The notes: generated by a model from the letters alone, not told the origin. Numbered from the stretch's first letter, positions 49,480 to 62,219 are shown. The stretch: DNA of 64,000 bases from DATATV01 sp035551355 (GCA_035551355.1 DASZNF010000085.1:1-64000); one strand, 5' to 3'. Made by a program: numbers and translations.

Positions 49480-50061
49480 GTGGCGCCACGTCAACGTGGC
49501 GCGACGGAATCCGCCGGTCAGCGAGAGCTGCTGTCCGCGGGCGACGTCGCGCGCACGATCGCTCGAATGGCTCATCAGGTCATCGAGAAGACCGCTCTGG
49601 ACTCACCGGGCGTGTCCCCGGTCGCCCTGTTGGGTATCCCGAGCCGGGGTGTTCCGCTGGCCGGCCGGCTGGCCGAGAAGATCGCCGAGTTCAGCGGCGT
49701 GCGAGTGCCCGCGGGCACCCTGGACATCACCCTCTACCGCGACGATCTGCGGCATCGCCCGCACCGTCCGCTGGAACACACCCAACTGCCCGAGGCCGGT
49801 ATCGACGGCACTCTGGTCATCCTGGTCGACGACGTGCTGTTCTCCGGCCGCACGGTGCGCGCCGCGCTGGACGCCCTGCGCGATCTGGGCCGCCCGCGCG
49901 CCGTGCAGCTGGCCGTGCTGGTCGACCGCGGCCACCGGGAACTGCCCATCCGCGCCGACTACGTCGGCAAGAACGTGCCCACCGCCCGCACCGAGGACGT
50001 GGCCGTGCAGCTGGCCGAGTTCGACGGGGTGGACCGGGTGCTTTTGGAAGGTGGCAAGTGA
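49480..50061 (+). CDS. pyrR: bifunctional pyr operon regulator/uracil phosphoribosyltransferase
   Basis: 193 aa. PRPP motif VILVDDVLFSGRTVRAAL, the TLDITLYRDDLRHRP segment and GIPSRGVPLAGRLA are typical PyrR. It binds pyr mRNA when UMP is high and has some UPRTase activity. The GTG at 49480 follows GGAAGGAGGT, which is part of the proposed PyrR-binding hairpin, so autoregulation is likely. It heads pyrR-pyrB-pyrC-orf-carA-carB-pyrF. Confidence 0.95.
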   Translation: MAPRQRGATESAGQRELLSAGDVARTIARMAHQVIEKTALDSPGVSPVALLGIPSRGVPLAGRLAEKIAEFSGVRVPAGTLDITLYRDDLRHRPHRPLEHTQLPEAGIDGTLVILVDDVLFSGRTVRAALDALRDLGRPRAVQLAVLVDRGHRELPIRADYVGKNVPTARTEDVAVQLAEFDGVDRVLLEGGK

Positions 50062-51002
50062 TGCGCAATCTGCTGTCGGCCGCGGACCTGGACACCGGCA
50101 CCGCGCTGTCCCTGCTGGACACCGCCGACGAGCTCAAGGCCACCCTGCTGGGCCGGGAGGTGCGCAAACTGCCGACCCTGCGCGGCCGCACGGTGGTCAC
50201 CATGTTCTACGAGAACTCCACCCGCACCCGGGCCTCGTTCGAGGTGGCGGGCAAGTGGATGAGCGCCGACGTGATCAACGTGTCGGCCAGCGGGTCCTCG
50301 GTGGGCAAGGGGGAATCGTTGCGGGACACCGCGTTGACCCTCTCGGCGGTGGGCGCGGACTGCGTGATCGTGCGGCACCCGGCCTCCGGCGCGGCCGACC
50401 GGCTGGCCGGCTGGCTGGCCGACACGCACACCTGCGTGATCAACGCCGGGGACGGTACGCACGAGCACCCGACCCAGGCCCTGCTGGACGCGGCCACCCT
50501 GCGGGAACGGCTGGGGTCGCTGACCGACAGGCGGATCGCCATCGTCGGCGACGTGCTGCACAGCCGGGTGGCCCGGTCCAACCTGCACCTGCTGCGCACC
50601 CTGGGCGCGCAGGTCGTGCTGGTCGCGCCGCCGACGCTGGTGCCATCGGGCATGCAGCGCTGGCTGGCCGAGGAGAAGGTGCGGGTCAGCCACGACCTGG
50701 ACGCCGAACTGCCCGGCCTGGACGCGGTGCTGCTGCTGCGGGTGCAGGCCGAGCGGATGCACGGCGGATTCTTCCCGTCGGCCCGGGAGTACTCGATCAG
50801 CTACGGACTGTCACCGGCGCGGCTGGAGTTGCTGCCCGAGCACGCCGTGGTGCTGCACCCCGGGCCCATGCTGCGCGGCATGGAGATCGCCTCGGCGGTC
50901 GCCGACTCGCCGCGCTCGGCCATCACCGAGCAGGTGCGCAACGGCGTGCACCTGCGCATGTCCGTGCTCTACCACCTGCTGGCCGGAAAGGAGTTGGCGT
51001 GA
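50061..51002 (+). CDS. pyrB: aspartate carbamoyltransferase catalytic subunit
   Basis: 313 aa. Carbamoyl-phosphate site ENSTRTRASFE, aspartate site HPTQALLDA and LLRVQAERM are seen. The catalytic step makes N-carbamoyl-aspartate. No pyrI regulatory subunit is encoded nearby, as is usual in actinobacteria. The ATG at 50061 shares one base with the pyrR stop; the end overlaps pyrC by 4 nt. Confidence 0.95.
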   Translation: MRNLLSAADLDTGTALSLLDTADELKATLLGREVRKLPTLRGRTVVTMFYENSTRTRASFEVAGKWMSADVINVSASGSSVGKGESLRDTALTLSAVGADCVIVRHPASGAADRLAGWLADTHTCVINAGDGTHEHPTQALLDAATLRERLGSLTDRRIAIVGDVLHSRVARSNLHLLRTLGAQVVLVAPPTLVPSGMQRWLAEEKVRVSHDLDAELPGLDAVLLLRVQAERMHGGFFPSAREYSISYGLSPARLELLPEHAVVLHPGPMLRGMEIASAVADSPRSAITEQVRNGVHLRMSVLYHLLAGKELA

Positions 51003-52291
51003 GCATCATCGTTCGCGGGGTCCGACCGTACGGGGAGGGCCAACCGGTCGACCTGCGCCTGCGCGACGGCGTGATCGCCGAGATCGGCCCGAAGCTGGCC
51101 GCGGACGGCGCGGAGGTCCTCGACGCCGGCGGGCTGATCGCCCTGCCCGGCCTGGTCGACCTGCACACCCACCTGCGCGAACCGGGCCGGGAGGACGCGG
51201 AGACCATCGCCACCGGCTCGGCCGCGGCCGCGCTGGGCGGCTACACCGCGGTGTTCGCCATGGCCAACACCGATCCGGTGGCCGACAACGCGGTGATCGT
51301 CGAGCACGTGTGGCGGCGCGGCCGGGAGGTCGGCCTGGTCGACGTGCACCCGGTCGGCGCGGTCACGGTGGGCCTGCGCGGGGAAAAACTGGCCGAACTG
51401 GGCGCGATGGCCCGCTCCGCCGCCGGGGTGCGGGTGTTCTCCGACGACGGGCACTGCGTGGCCGATCCGCTGATGATGCGCCGGGCGCTGGAGTACAGCA
51501 CCGCGCTGGGCGGGGTGATCGCCCAGCACGCCGAGGAGCCGAGGCTGACCGTGGGCGCCCAGGCCCACGAGGGGGAGCGGGCCGCCCGGCTGGGCCTGGC
51601 CGGCTGGCCGGCCGCGGCCGAGGAGGCGATCATCGCCCGGGACGCGATCATGGCGGCCGAGGCCGGGGCCCGGCTGCACGTGTGTCATGTGTCCACCGCG
51701 GGCAGCGTGGATGTATTGGGGTGGGCCCGCAACCGCATCAACGGGCACGGCATCAGCGCCGAGGTCACCCCGCATCACCTGCTGCTCACCGACGAGCGGC
51801 TGGCCGGGTACGACCCGGTCAACAAGGTCAACCCGCCCCTGCGGAGTGAGGCCGACGTGGACGCGCTGCGGGCCGGGCTGGCCCTGGGCACGATCGACTG
51901 CGTGGCCACCGACCACGCGCCGCACGCCGTGCAGGACAAGGACGTGGAGTGGGCCCAGGCCCGGCCCGGCATGCTCGGCCTGCAGACCGCGCTGTCCGTG
52001 GTGACCGCCGCGATGGTGCGCACCGGCCTGCTGGACTGGCGCGGTGTGGCCCGGGTGTGCAGCCAGCGGCCCGCGGAGATCGCCGGACTGCCCGACCAGG
52101 GCCGCCCGATCGCCGAGGGCGAGCCGGCCAATCTGACCCTGGTCGACCCGGACGCGGAGTGGACGGTCGACGGCGCGGACCTGGCCAGCCTCGGGGAGAA
52201 CACGCCCTACCACGGGATGACGCTGCCGGCCCGGGTGGTCGCCACCGTCCTGCGCGGGCGGATCACCGCTTATGAAGGGAAAGTCTCATGA
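50999..52291 (+). CDS. pyrC: dihydroorotase
   Basis: 430 aa, class I type amidohydrolase. Zinc ligands are in DLHTHLREPG; HVCHVSTAGSVD, VTPHHLL and DHAPHA supply the others. It cyclises carbamoyl-aspartate to dihydroorotate. The GTG overlaps pyrB by 4 nt and the stop overlaps the next gene by 4 nt. Confidence 0.95.
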   Translation: MSIIVRGVRPYGEGQPVDLRLRDGVIAEIGPKLAADGAEVLDAGGLIALPGLVDLHTHLREPGREDAETIATGSAAAALGGYTAVFAMANTDPVADNAVIVEHVWRRGREVGLVDVHPVGAVTVGLRGEKLAELGAMARSAAGVRVFSDDGHCVADPLMMRRALEYSTALGGVIAQHAEEPRLTVGAQAHEGERAARLGLAGWPAAAEEAIIARDAIMAAEAGARLHVCHVSTAGSVDVLGWARNRINGHGISAEVTPHHLLLTDERLAGYDPVNKVNPPLRSEADVDALRAGLALGTIDCVATDHAPHAVQDKDVEWAQARPGMLGLQTALSVVTAAMVRTGLLDWRGVARVCSQRPAEIAGLPDQGRPIAEGEPANLTLVDPDAEWTVDGADLASLGENTPYHGMTLPARVVATVLRGRITAYEGKVS

Positions 52292-52800
52292 CCAGGTTCC
52301 TGCTGGTGCTGGCGGTGCTGGCGTTCTTCGTGCTGTGCGCGGCCGGGATGCGCTGGGGCTGGCGCAACCGCCAGCGCCGCCAGTCGGCCTACCTGCCCGC
52401 GTTCCCGCCGCCGCCCGCCGAGCTCACCGAGATCGAGCTGCCCGAGCTGACCGGCGTGTACGTGAGCACGGTGACCGCGGGCGACTGGCAGGACCGGATC
52501 GCGGTCGGCGACATCGGGCACCGCTCGGCGGTGGCGGTGCGGCTGGCCAAGGAGGGTGTGCTGCTGGACCGGGTGGGCGCGAGTCCACTGTGGATCCCGG
52601 CCGCCGCGCTGGTCGACGCGCGCCTGGACAAAGGCATGGCGGGCAAGGTGATGGGCATCGACGGGCTGCTGGTGATCCGCTGGCGACTGGGCGAGTACGA
52701 ACTGGACTCCGGTGTCCGGGGCGACGACAAGGACGTGTACGGCGACTGGCTGGGCGCGGTGCGCGCGCTGGCCGGAGTGAAGACAGGAGAGGCGGCATGA
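52288..52800 (+). CDS. pyr-operon membrane-anchored PH-like protein (Rv1382-like)
   Basis: 170 aa. One N-terminal TM helix (about 3-22) and a basic stop-transfer RWGWRNRQRRQ precede a soluble beta-rich domain (TGVYVSTVTAGDWQDRIAVGDIGHRS, IPAAALVDARLDKG). The gene lies between pyrC and carA exactly as Rv1382 does in M. tuberculosis. The function is unknown. The 4-nt overlaps on both sides show it is translated with the pathway, perhaps anchoring the enzymes at the membrane (inference). Confidence 0.8.
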   Translation: MTRFLLVLAVLAFFVLCAAGMRWGWRNRQRRQSAYLPAFPPPPAELTEIELPELTGVYVSTVTAGDWQDRIAVGDIGHRSAVAVRLAKEGVLLDRVGASPLWIPAAALVDARLDKGMAGKVMGIDGLLVIRWRLGEYELDSGVRGDDKDVYGDWLGAVRALAGVKTGEAA

Positions 52801-53929
52801 CCACCGCAGCTGCGCCCGCGGCCCTGGTGCTGGAGGACGGCCGGGTGTTCCCCGGCCTGTCCTTCGGGGCGACCGGCAGTTCACTGGGCGAGGTGGTGTT
52901 CTGCACCGGCATGACCGGCTACCAGGAGACGCTGACCGACCCGTCCTACTACGGGCAGATCGTGGTGGCCACCGCGCCGCAGATCGGCAACACCGGGTGG
53001 AACGACGAGGACGACGAGTCGGCGAAGATCTGGGTTTCCGGTTACGTGGTAAGGGATCCCGCCCGCCGGCCGTCGAACTGGCGGTCGACCCGCGGCCTGG
53101 ACGAGGAGCTGGTCCGGCAGGGCGTCGTGGGCATCTCCGAGGTGGACACCCGAAGCCTGACCCGGCACATCCGGGAGCGCGGCGCGATGCGGGCCGGGGT
53201 GTTCTCCGGTGCGGCGCTGGCCGATCCGGAGCAGATGCTGGCCACGGTGCGCACCGGCGAGAAGATGACCGGCGCCGATTACGCGGGCGCGGTGAGCACC
53301 AGGGCGAACTACGTGGTGCCCGCGGCCGAGGGCGCGGCCCGGTTCCGGGTGGCCGCGCTGGATCTGGGCATCAAGACCAACACGCCGCGCATGCTGGCCC
53401 AGCGCGGCATCGAGACGCACGTGCTGCCGGTGACCTCCACTGTGGACGATCTGCTGGCGGTCGAGCCGGACGGGGTGTTCCTGTCCAACGGCCCGGGCGA
53501 CCCGGCCACCCAGGAACACGCGGTGGCGCTGACCGCCGAGATCCTGGGCCGGCGGCTGCCACTGTTCGGCATCTGCTTCGGCAACCAGATCCTGGGCCGG
53601 GCCCTGGGTCTGTCCACCTACAAGCTGCGCTACGGCCACCGCGGCATCAACGTGCCGGTGATCGACACCGCCACCGGCCGGGTGGCGATCACCGCGCAGA
53701 ACCACGGCTTCGCCCTGGAGGGCGAGCCGGGGCAGCGGTTCGACACCCCGTTCGGCACCGCGCAGGTGAGTCACTACTGCCCCAATGACGGCACGGTGGA
53801 GGGGCTGCGCTGCGCGGACACGCCGGCGTTCTCCGTGCAGTACCACCCCGAGGCGGCGGCCGGGCCACACGACGCGGCGCCGTTGTTCGACGAGTTCGTC
53901 GAGTTGATGCAGAAGGGCGGGAACGGCTG

Positions 53930-53930
<1 letters not shown>
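52797..53930 (+). CDS. carA: carbamoyl-phosphate synthase small subunit
   Basis: 377 aa. N-terminal CPSase small domain (VLEDGRVFPGLSFGATGSSLGEVVFCTGMTGYQE) and a class I glutamine amidotransferase domain with nucleophile C260 in FGICFGNQ and SVQYHPEA. It supplies ammonia from glutamine to CarB. It overlaps the previous gene by 4 nt and touches carB by 1 nt. Confidence 0.96.
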
Positions 53931-57228
<3,298 letters not shown>

Positions 57229-57232
<4 letters not shown>

Positions 57233-58074
57233 GCGGGAATTCCGGCGCCGGGTTCGGCGCGCGGCTGGCCGGAGCGCTGGCCGCGCGCGGACCGCTGTGC
57301 GTGGGCGTGGACCCGCATCCGGGCCTGCTGGCCGACTGGGGCTGCAGTCCGGACGCGGCCGGCCTCGAGCGGTTCGCCATGACCTGTGCCGAGGCGTTCG
57401 CCGGTGAGGTGGCGGTGGTCAAACCGCAGTCGGCGTTCTTCGAGGCGTACGGGTCGGCCGGTGTCGCGGTACTGGAACGGTTGATCGCCGAGTGCCGGGC
57501 CGGTGGCGCGTTGGTGTTGCTGGATGTGAAACGCGGAGATATCGGTTCCACGATGGCCGCGTACACGCAGGCGTATCTCACCGACGGTTCTCCGTTGGCC
57601 GTTGATGCAATTACCGTCTCGCCGTATCTCGGATTTGGTTCTTTGATTCCCGCGTTGGACGCGGCCCGGGAGAGTGGCAGAGGCGTGTTCGTTCTGGCCG
57701 CCACGTCCAATCCCGAGGGCGCCTCGGTGCAGCGGGCGCACCGCGCGGATGGCCGTTCGGTCGCTCAGACGGTGGTGGACGAGGCCGGACGGCGTAATGC
57801 CGGTGTGCTCCCTATGGGTGATTGCGGTGTGGTGATCGGAGCCACTTTGGGCACGCTCGGTCTTGATCTGGCCGACCTGAACGGCCCGATTCTGGCTCCG
57901 GGTTTCGGTGCTCAGGGGGCCGGGGTGGCGCAGTTGCGGGCCTTGTTCGGCGACTCGCTGGCCGGGGTGCTGCCGACCTCGTCGCGGGACGTGCTGCGTC
58001 ACGGGCCGGTCTCGAAGGAACTACTCTCCGCAGTCCGGTTCGTCCGTTCGAGCTTGCTCGAACCAGTGATCTAG
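57229..58074 (+). CDS. pyrF: orotidine 5'-phosphate decarboxylase (type 2)
   Basis: 281 aa, the longer actinobacterial/mycobacterial type. Catalytic Lys-Asp set is in LDVKRGDIGSTMAAYTQAYL, with substrate motifs LCVGVDPHPGLL and VKPQSAFFEAYGS. It decarboxylates OMP to UMP. The central part (about 57470-57870) uses more A/T-ending codons than flanking genes. An 18-bp palindrome (58046-58063) lies within the last codons. Confidence 0.94.
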
Positions 58075-58378
58075 GCTTGACCAGCAGCAACGTTGTGACG
58101 TGCGCTAACTTAGAGTAATCCTGCCTTGTGGGGACATCACCCAATATCACACAAGTGCTCGCAAACATTCATGGGTGGTGGTAATCAGGCCATGGGAAGG
58201 CCTTGGTAGGACTTCCTTTCACCGCGACCAACCCGCAGGTCGGGACGCCCTCCCGGGCGGCCCGGTGGGATCGGAAAAACGGAAGTCGAATTCTTCGACC
58301 CTCGTTGTCTCCGATCACTCACTGTCGGTACGGTCGCGGCACCGATCCAGAGGAACACCCCACCCCACGGAGGAAATC
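58075..58378. other. 304-bp leader between pyrF and mihF
   Basis: No gene seen. The first 50 bases are relatively AT-rich (TTGACC at 58077, TAACTT and TAGAGT near 58106-58116), so a promoter for mihF is likely here, although no pair has good 17-bp spacing. No riboswitch or tRNA was recognised. Confidence 0.4.
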
Positions 58379-58696
58379 GTGGCCCTTCCCCAGCTGACCG
58401 AGGAGCAGCGGGCCGCAGCGCTGGAGAAGGCGGCTGCCGCCCGTCGCGTTCGGGCTGAGCTCAAGGAGCGCCTCAAGCGCGGCGGCACCACCCTGAAGGA
58501 CGTTCTGGTGGCCGCTGACAATGACGAGGTACTGGGCAAGATGAAGGTGTCGGCGTTGCTCGAATCCTTGCCGGGAGTCGGCAAGGTCCGCGCCGCGCAG
58601 ATCATGGAACGACTGGAGATCGCGACCAGCCGTCGACTGCGCGGGCTCGGCGACCGGCAGCGCAAGGCGCTGCTCACCGAGTTCGGCGGCGAGTGA
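58379..58696 (+). CDS. mihF: integration host factor, actinobacterial type (mIHF/sIHF)
   Basis: 105 aa. It has the mIHF pattern: a long N-terminal helix (QLTEEQRAAALEKAAAARRVRAELKERL), then GGTTLKDVL, and the H2TH-like DNA-binding part LESLPGVGKVRAAQIMERLEI. It bends DNA and organises the nucleoid. GGAGG precedes the GTG. It sits between pyrF and gmk, as in mycobacteria and Streptomyces. Confidence 0.95.
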   Translation: MALPQLTEEQRAAALEKAAAARRVRAELKERLKRGGTTLKDVLVAADNDEVLGKMKVSALLESLPGVGKVRAAQIMERLEIATSRRLRGLGDRQRKALLTEFGGE

Positions 58697-58748
58697 TGCC
58701 GGCTCGCGCGACCGGGGGTCCTGAAGCAGTCTTGCGGTATGACTTCTG

Positions 58749-59375
58749 ATGACTCCCGCGAGCGTGAGCTGTGACACCGAGCCGGGGGCGATTCGTCGCC
58801 CCCGGCTCAACGTCGTCGCCGGACCTTCCGGGGTGGGCAAGTCCAGCGTGCTGGCCGAACTGGGGCGGCTGTTGCCGGATCTGTACTTCAGCGTTTCGGT
58901 GACCACTCGGCCACCGCGTCCCGGCGAGGTGGACGGCGTGCACTACCACTTCGTCGACCGGGACACCTTCGAGAAACTGGCGAGCGGCGGGGACCTGCTG
59001 GAGCACGCCGAGTACGCGGGCAACCGCTACGGCACGCCGCGGGCGCCGGTGGAGCAGGCGCTGGCCGCGGGACGCTCGGCCATCCTGGAGATCGAGCTGC
59101 AGGGCGCGCGGCAGATCAGGGCGAGCATGCCCGAGGCCCGGCTGATCATGCTCGCCCCGCCGTCCTGGGACGTGCTGGTGGACCGGCTGACCGGGCGCGG
59201 CACCGAAGATCCCGAGGTCGTGGCCCGCAGGCTGGCCGCAGCCCGGGAGGAACTGGCCGCCGCCGAGGAGTTCGACGCGGTCGTGGTGAACGCCGATGTG
59301 CCGACCGCCGCACATGACTTGCTAAAATTGATAACGGAATCCCCGGTTTATCATTCGATCCAGGAGTGCGAGTGA
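58749..59375 (+). CDS. gmk: guanylate kinase
   Basis: 208 aa. P-loop GPSGVGKSS, SVTTRPPRPGEVDGVHYHFV for GMP binding and RLTGRGTEDPEVVARRLAAA for the lid are seen. It phosphorylates GMP to GDP. The ATG at 58749 gives a 10-20 residue N-terminal extension; an internal GTG at 58764 would also fit. The stop overlaps the rpoZ GTG by 4 nt. Confidence 0.95.
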   Translation: MTPASVSCDTEPGAIRRPRLNVVAGPSGVGKSSVLAELGRLLPDLYFSVSVTTRPPRPGEVDGVHYHFVDRDTFEKLASGGDLLEHAEYAGNRYGTPRAPVEQALAAGRSAILEIELQGARQIRASMPEARLIMLAPPSWDVLVDRLTGRGTEDPEVVARRLAAAREELAAAEEFDAVVVNADVPTAAHDLLKLITESPVYHSIQECE

Positions 59376-59650
59376 CCAGTCCCAGCCTGATGGGCGCCAG
59401 CATGGACACCCCGGAGGGCATCACCAACCCTCCCATCGACGACCTGCTGGCCCAGGTGAGTTCCAAGTACGCGCTGGTCATCTACTCGGCCAAGCGCGCG
59501 CGGCAGATCAACGACTACTACGCGCAGCTCGGTGAGGGCCTGCTGGAGTACGTCGGCCCGCTGGTGGAGCCGGGACCGCGGGAGAAGCCGCTGTCCATCG
59601 CCATGCGCGAGATCCACGCCGGCCTGCTCGAACACACCGAAGGCGAGTGA
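59372..59650 (+). CDS. rpoZ: RNA polymerase omega subunit
   Basis: 92 aa. PIDDLLAQVSSKYALVIYSAKRARQINDYYAQLGEGLLEYVGPLV in outline is the omega signature. It helps assemble the beta-prime subunit. AGGAG at 59362-59366 favours the GTG at 59372, which overlaps the gmk stop; another GTG at 59366 is in the same frame. The stop overlaps the coaBC start by 4 nt. Confidence 0.94.
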   Translation: MTSPSLMGASMDTPEGITNPPIDDLLAQVSSKYALVIYSAKRARQINDYYAQLGEGLLEYVGPLVEPGPREKPLSIAMREIHAGLLEHTEGE

Positions 59651-60891
59651 GTCCGGCCTCGGCAGGCGGCTCCGCCGAAGCGCCCGAGGTCGTACTGGGC
59701 GTCGGCGGGGGCATCGCCGCCTACAAGGCGTGCGAGGTGCTGCGCCGCCTGACCGAGTCCGGCCACCGGGTGCGGGTGCTGCCCACCGAGTCGGCGCTGA
59801 AGTTCGTCGGCGCGGCCACCTTCGAGGCGCTGTCCGGCCGGCCGGTGCACACCGGCGTGTTCGAAGACGTGCCCGAGGTGCCGCACGTCCGGCTCGGCCA
59901 GCAGGCCGATCTGGTCGTCATCGCCCCGGCCACCGCCGACCTGCTCGCCCGCGCCGCCCACGGCCGCGCGGACGACCTGCTCACCGCCACCCTGCTCACC
60001 GCCCGGTGCCCGGTGGTGTTCTTCCCGGCGATGCACACCGAGATGTGGGAGCACCCGGCCACCCAGGACAACGTGGCCGTGCTGCGCTCCCGGGGCGCCG
60101 TGGTCACCGAACCGGCCAGCGGCAGGCTGACCGGCAAGGACACCGGCCCCGGCCGGCTGGCCGACCCGGCCGAGATCGTCGACCTGTCCCGGCTGCTGCT
60201 GGCCCGCGCCGACGCGCTGCCCCGGGACCTGGCCGGCCTGCGCGTGGTCGTCTCCGCCGGTGGCACCCGCGAACCCCTTGACCCGGTGCGCTACCTGGGC
60301 AACCGGTCCTCCGGCAAGCAGGGCTACGCGCTGGCCCGGGTGGCCGCGCAGCGCGGAGCCAGGGTGACCCTGGTCGCCGGGCACACCCAGTCGTTGCCCG
60401 ACCCGGCCGCCGTGCACGTGGTCGCCACCGGCACCGCCCGGGAGATGCGAGAGGCCATGCACGCCGCGGCCGCCGACGCCGACGTGCTGGTGATGGCCGC
60501 CGCCGTGGCCGACTTCCGCCCGGTGGTCGCGGCCGAGTACAAGATCAAGAAGACCGACGCCGATCCGGACCCGGTCGGGCTGACCCGCAATCCGGACATC
60601 CTGGTCGAGCTGGTGGCCAATCGGAAACCGGGCCAGACCATCGTGGGCTTCGCCGCGGAGACCGGCGACGCCGGCGGTGACGTGCTCGACCACGCCCGGG
60701 CCAAACTCAAGCGCAAGGGCGTCGACCTGCTGGTGGTCAACGCGGTCGGCGAGGGCAGGGCGTTCGAGGTCGAGGACAACTCCGGCTGGCTGCTGTCCGC
60801 CGACGGCGCCGAACGGCCGTTGCCGTTGGGCAGCAAGGCGCAACTGGCGGCCACAGTGTGGGACGGCATAGCGGAGTTGCGCACACGCTGA
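59647..60891 (+). CDS. coaBC: phosphopantothenoylcysteine decarboxylase/synthase
   Basis: 414 aa fusion. CoaC flavoprotein domain (about 15-190): GVGGGIAAYKACEVLRRL and FFPAMHTEMWEHPATQDNV. CoaB domain (about 195-414): VVSAGGTREPLDPVRYLGNRSSGKQG, AAAVADFRP and KIKKTD with the catalytic lysine. It makes 4'-phosphopantetheine for CoA. The GTG overlaps the rpoZ stop. Confidence 0.95.
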   Translation: MSPASAGGSAEAPEVVLGVGGGIAAYKACEVLRRLTESGHRVRVLPTESALKFVGAATFEALSGRPVHTGVFEDVPEVPHVRLGQQADLVVIAPATADLLARAAHGRADDLLTATLLTARCPVVFFPAMHTEMWEHPATQDNVAVLRSRGAVVTEPASGRLTGKDTGPGRLADPAEIVDLSRLLLARADALPRDLAGLRVVVSAGGTREPLDPVRYLGNRSSGKQGYALARVAAQRGARVTLVAGHTQSLPDPAAVHVVATGTAREMREAMHAAAADADVLVMAAAVADFRPVVAAEYKIKKTDADPDPVGLTRNPDILVELVANRKPGQTIVGFAAETGDAGGDVLDHARAKLKRKGVDLLVVNAVGEGRAFEVEDNSGWLLSADGAERPLPLGSKAQLAATVWDGIAELRTR

Positions 60892-60955
60892 GCATCCGTG
60901 CCCCGGGCTGGAAGTACGCTGTTCGAGTCATCACTGCTTCGATGTGGGGAGTGCC

Positions 60956-62158
60956 GTGTCCGGGTCCAGTCGCAGGTTGTTCACGTCGGAGTCGGTGACC
61001 GAGGGTCATCCGGACAAGATTTGTGACGCCATCAGTGATTCCATCCTGGACGCGCTGCTGGGCAAGGACCCGCGCTCCCGGGTCGCGGTGGAGACGATGA
61101 TCACCACCGGCCAGGTGCACGTGGCCGGTGAGGTGACCACCGAGGCCTACGCCGACATCCCCACCATCGTCCGGGAGAAGATCCTGGACATCGGCTACGA
61201 CTCCTCGGCCAAGGGCTTCGACGGCAACTCCTGTGGCGTCAACGTGGCCATCGGCGCGCAGTCCCCGGACATCGCTCAGGGCGTGGACACCGCGTACGAG
61301 TCGCGGGTGGAGTTGGCCGAGGACGAGATCGCCCGGCAGGGCGCGGGCGACCAGGGCCTGATGTTCGGCTACGCCTGCTCCGACACCCCCGAGCTGATGC
61401 CGCTGCCGATCGCGCTGGCCCACCGGCTGGCCCGGCGGCTGACCCTGGTGCGCAAGGAGGGTGTGCTGCCCTACCTGCGGCCGGACGGCAAGACCCAGGT
61501 GACCATCGAGTACGCGGGCGACCAGCCGGTGCGCCTGGACACCGTGGTGGTGTCCAGCCAGCACGCCGACGGCATCGACCTGGACCGGATGCTCGGCGTG
61601 GACGTGCGCGAGCGGGTGGTGGCGCCGGAACTGGCCGAGCTGACGCTGGACGCGACCGACGTGAAGCTGCTGGTCAACCCGACCGGCCGGTTCGTCATCG
61701 GCGGCCCGATGGGTGACGCCGGCCTGACCGGCCGCAAGATCATCGTGGACACCTACGGCGGCATGGCCCGGCACGGCGGTGGCGCGTTCTCCGGCAAGGA
61801 CCCGTCGAAGGTGGACCGCTCGGCCGCGTACGCGATGCGCTGGGTGGCCAAGAACGTGGTGGCCGCCGGGCTGGCCAGCCGGGTCGAGGTGCAGGTGGCC
61901 TACGCCATCGGCAAGGCGGCGCCGGTCGGTCTGTTCGTGGAGACCTTCGGCACCGAGACCACCGACCCGGTCAAGATCCAGGACGCCATCCACGAGGTGT
62001 TCGACCTGCGTCCGGCCGCGATCATCCGCGACCTGGAACTGCTGCGCCCGATCTACGCGCAGACCGCGGCCTACGGCCACTTCGGCCGTCAGGACGTGGA
62101 CCTGCCCTGGGAGCGCACCGACCGCGCGGACGCGCTGCGCGCCGTCTCCGGCGCCTGA
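60956..62158 (+). CDS. metK: S-adenosylmethionine synthetase
   Basis: 400 aa. FTSESVTEGHPDKICDAISD, GAGDQGLMFGYAC, and GRFVIGGPMGDAGLTGRKIIVDTYGG are the MetK signatures. It makes SAM from methionine and ATP. The GTG at 60956 follows GGGGAG. Only 64 bp separate it from coaBC, with no room for a SAM riboswitch. Confidence 0.96.
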   Translation: MSGSSRRLFTSESVTEGHPDKICDAISDSILDALLGKDPRSRVAVETMITTGQVHVAGEVTTEAYADIPTIVREKILDIGYDSSAKGFDGNSCGVNVAIGAQSPDIAQGVDTAYESRVELAEDEIARQGAGDQGLMFGYACSDTPELMPLPIALAHRLARRLTLVRKEGVLPYLRPDGKTQVTIEYAGDQPVRLDTVVVSSQHADGIDLDRMLGVDVRERVVAPELAELTLDATDVKLLVNPTGRFVIGGPMGDAGLTGRKIIVDTYGGMARHGGGAFSGKDPSKVDRSAAYAMRWVAKNVVAAGLASRVEVQVAYAIGKAAPVGLFVETFGTETTDPVKIQDAIHEVFDLRPAAIIRDLELLRPIYAQTAAYGHFGRQDVDLPWERTDRADALRAVSGA

Positions 62159-62219
62159 TCCGGCCCGGCCCGCTGCGCACCGCCCGCTCACCGGCTGACG
62201 TCGGTGGGCGGGCGGTGGC

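Noticed and set aside
58046..58063. Palindrome GTTCGAGCTTGCTCGAAC in the end of pyrF, considered as an SOS box
   Set aside because: Its order of half-sites is the reverse of TCGAAC-N4-GTTCGA, and it lies inside the coding sequence with no promoter next to it.
60892..60955. Space before metK checked for a SAM riboswitch
   Set aside because: Only 64 bp, without a recognisable SAM-I, SAM-II or SAM-IV core; only a GGGGAG ribosome-binding site is clear.
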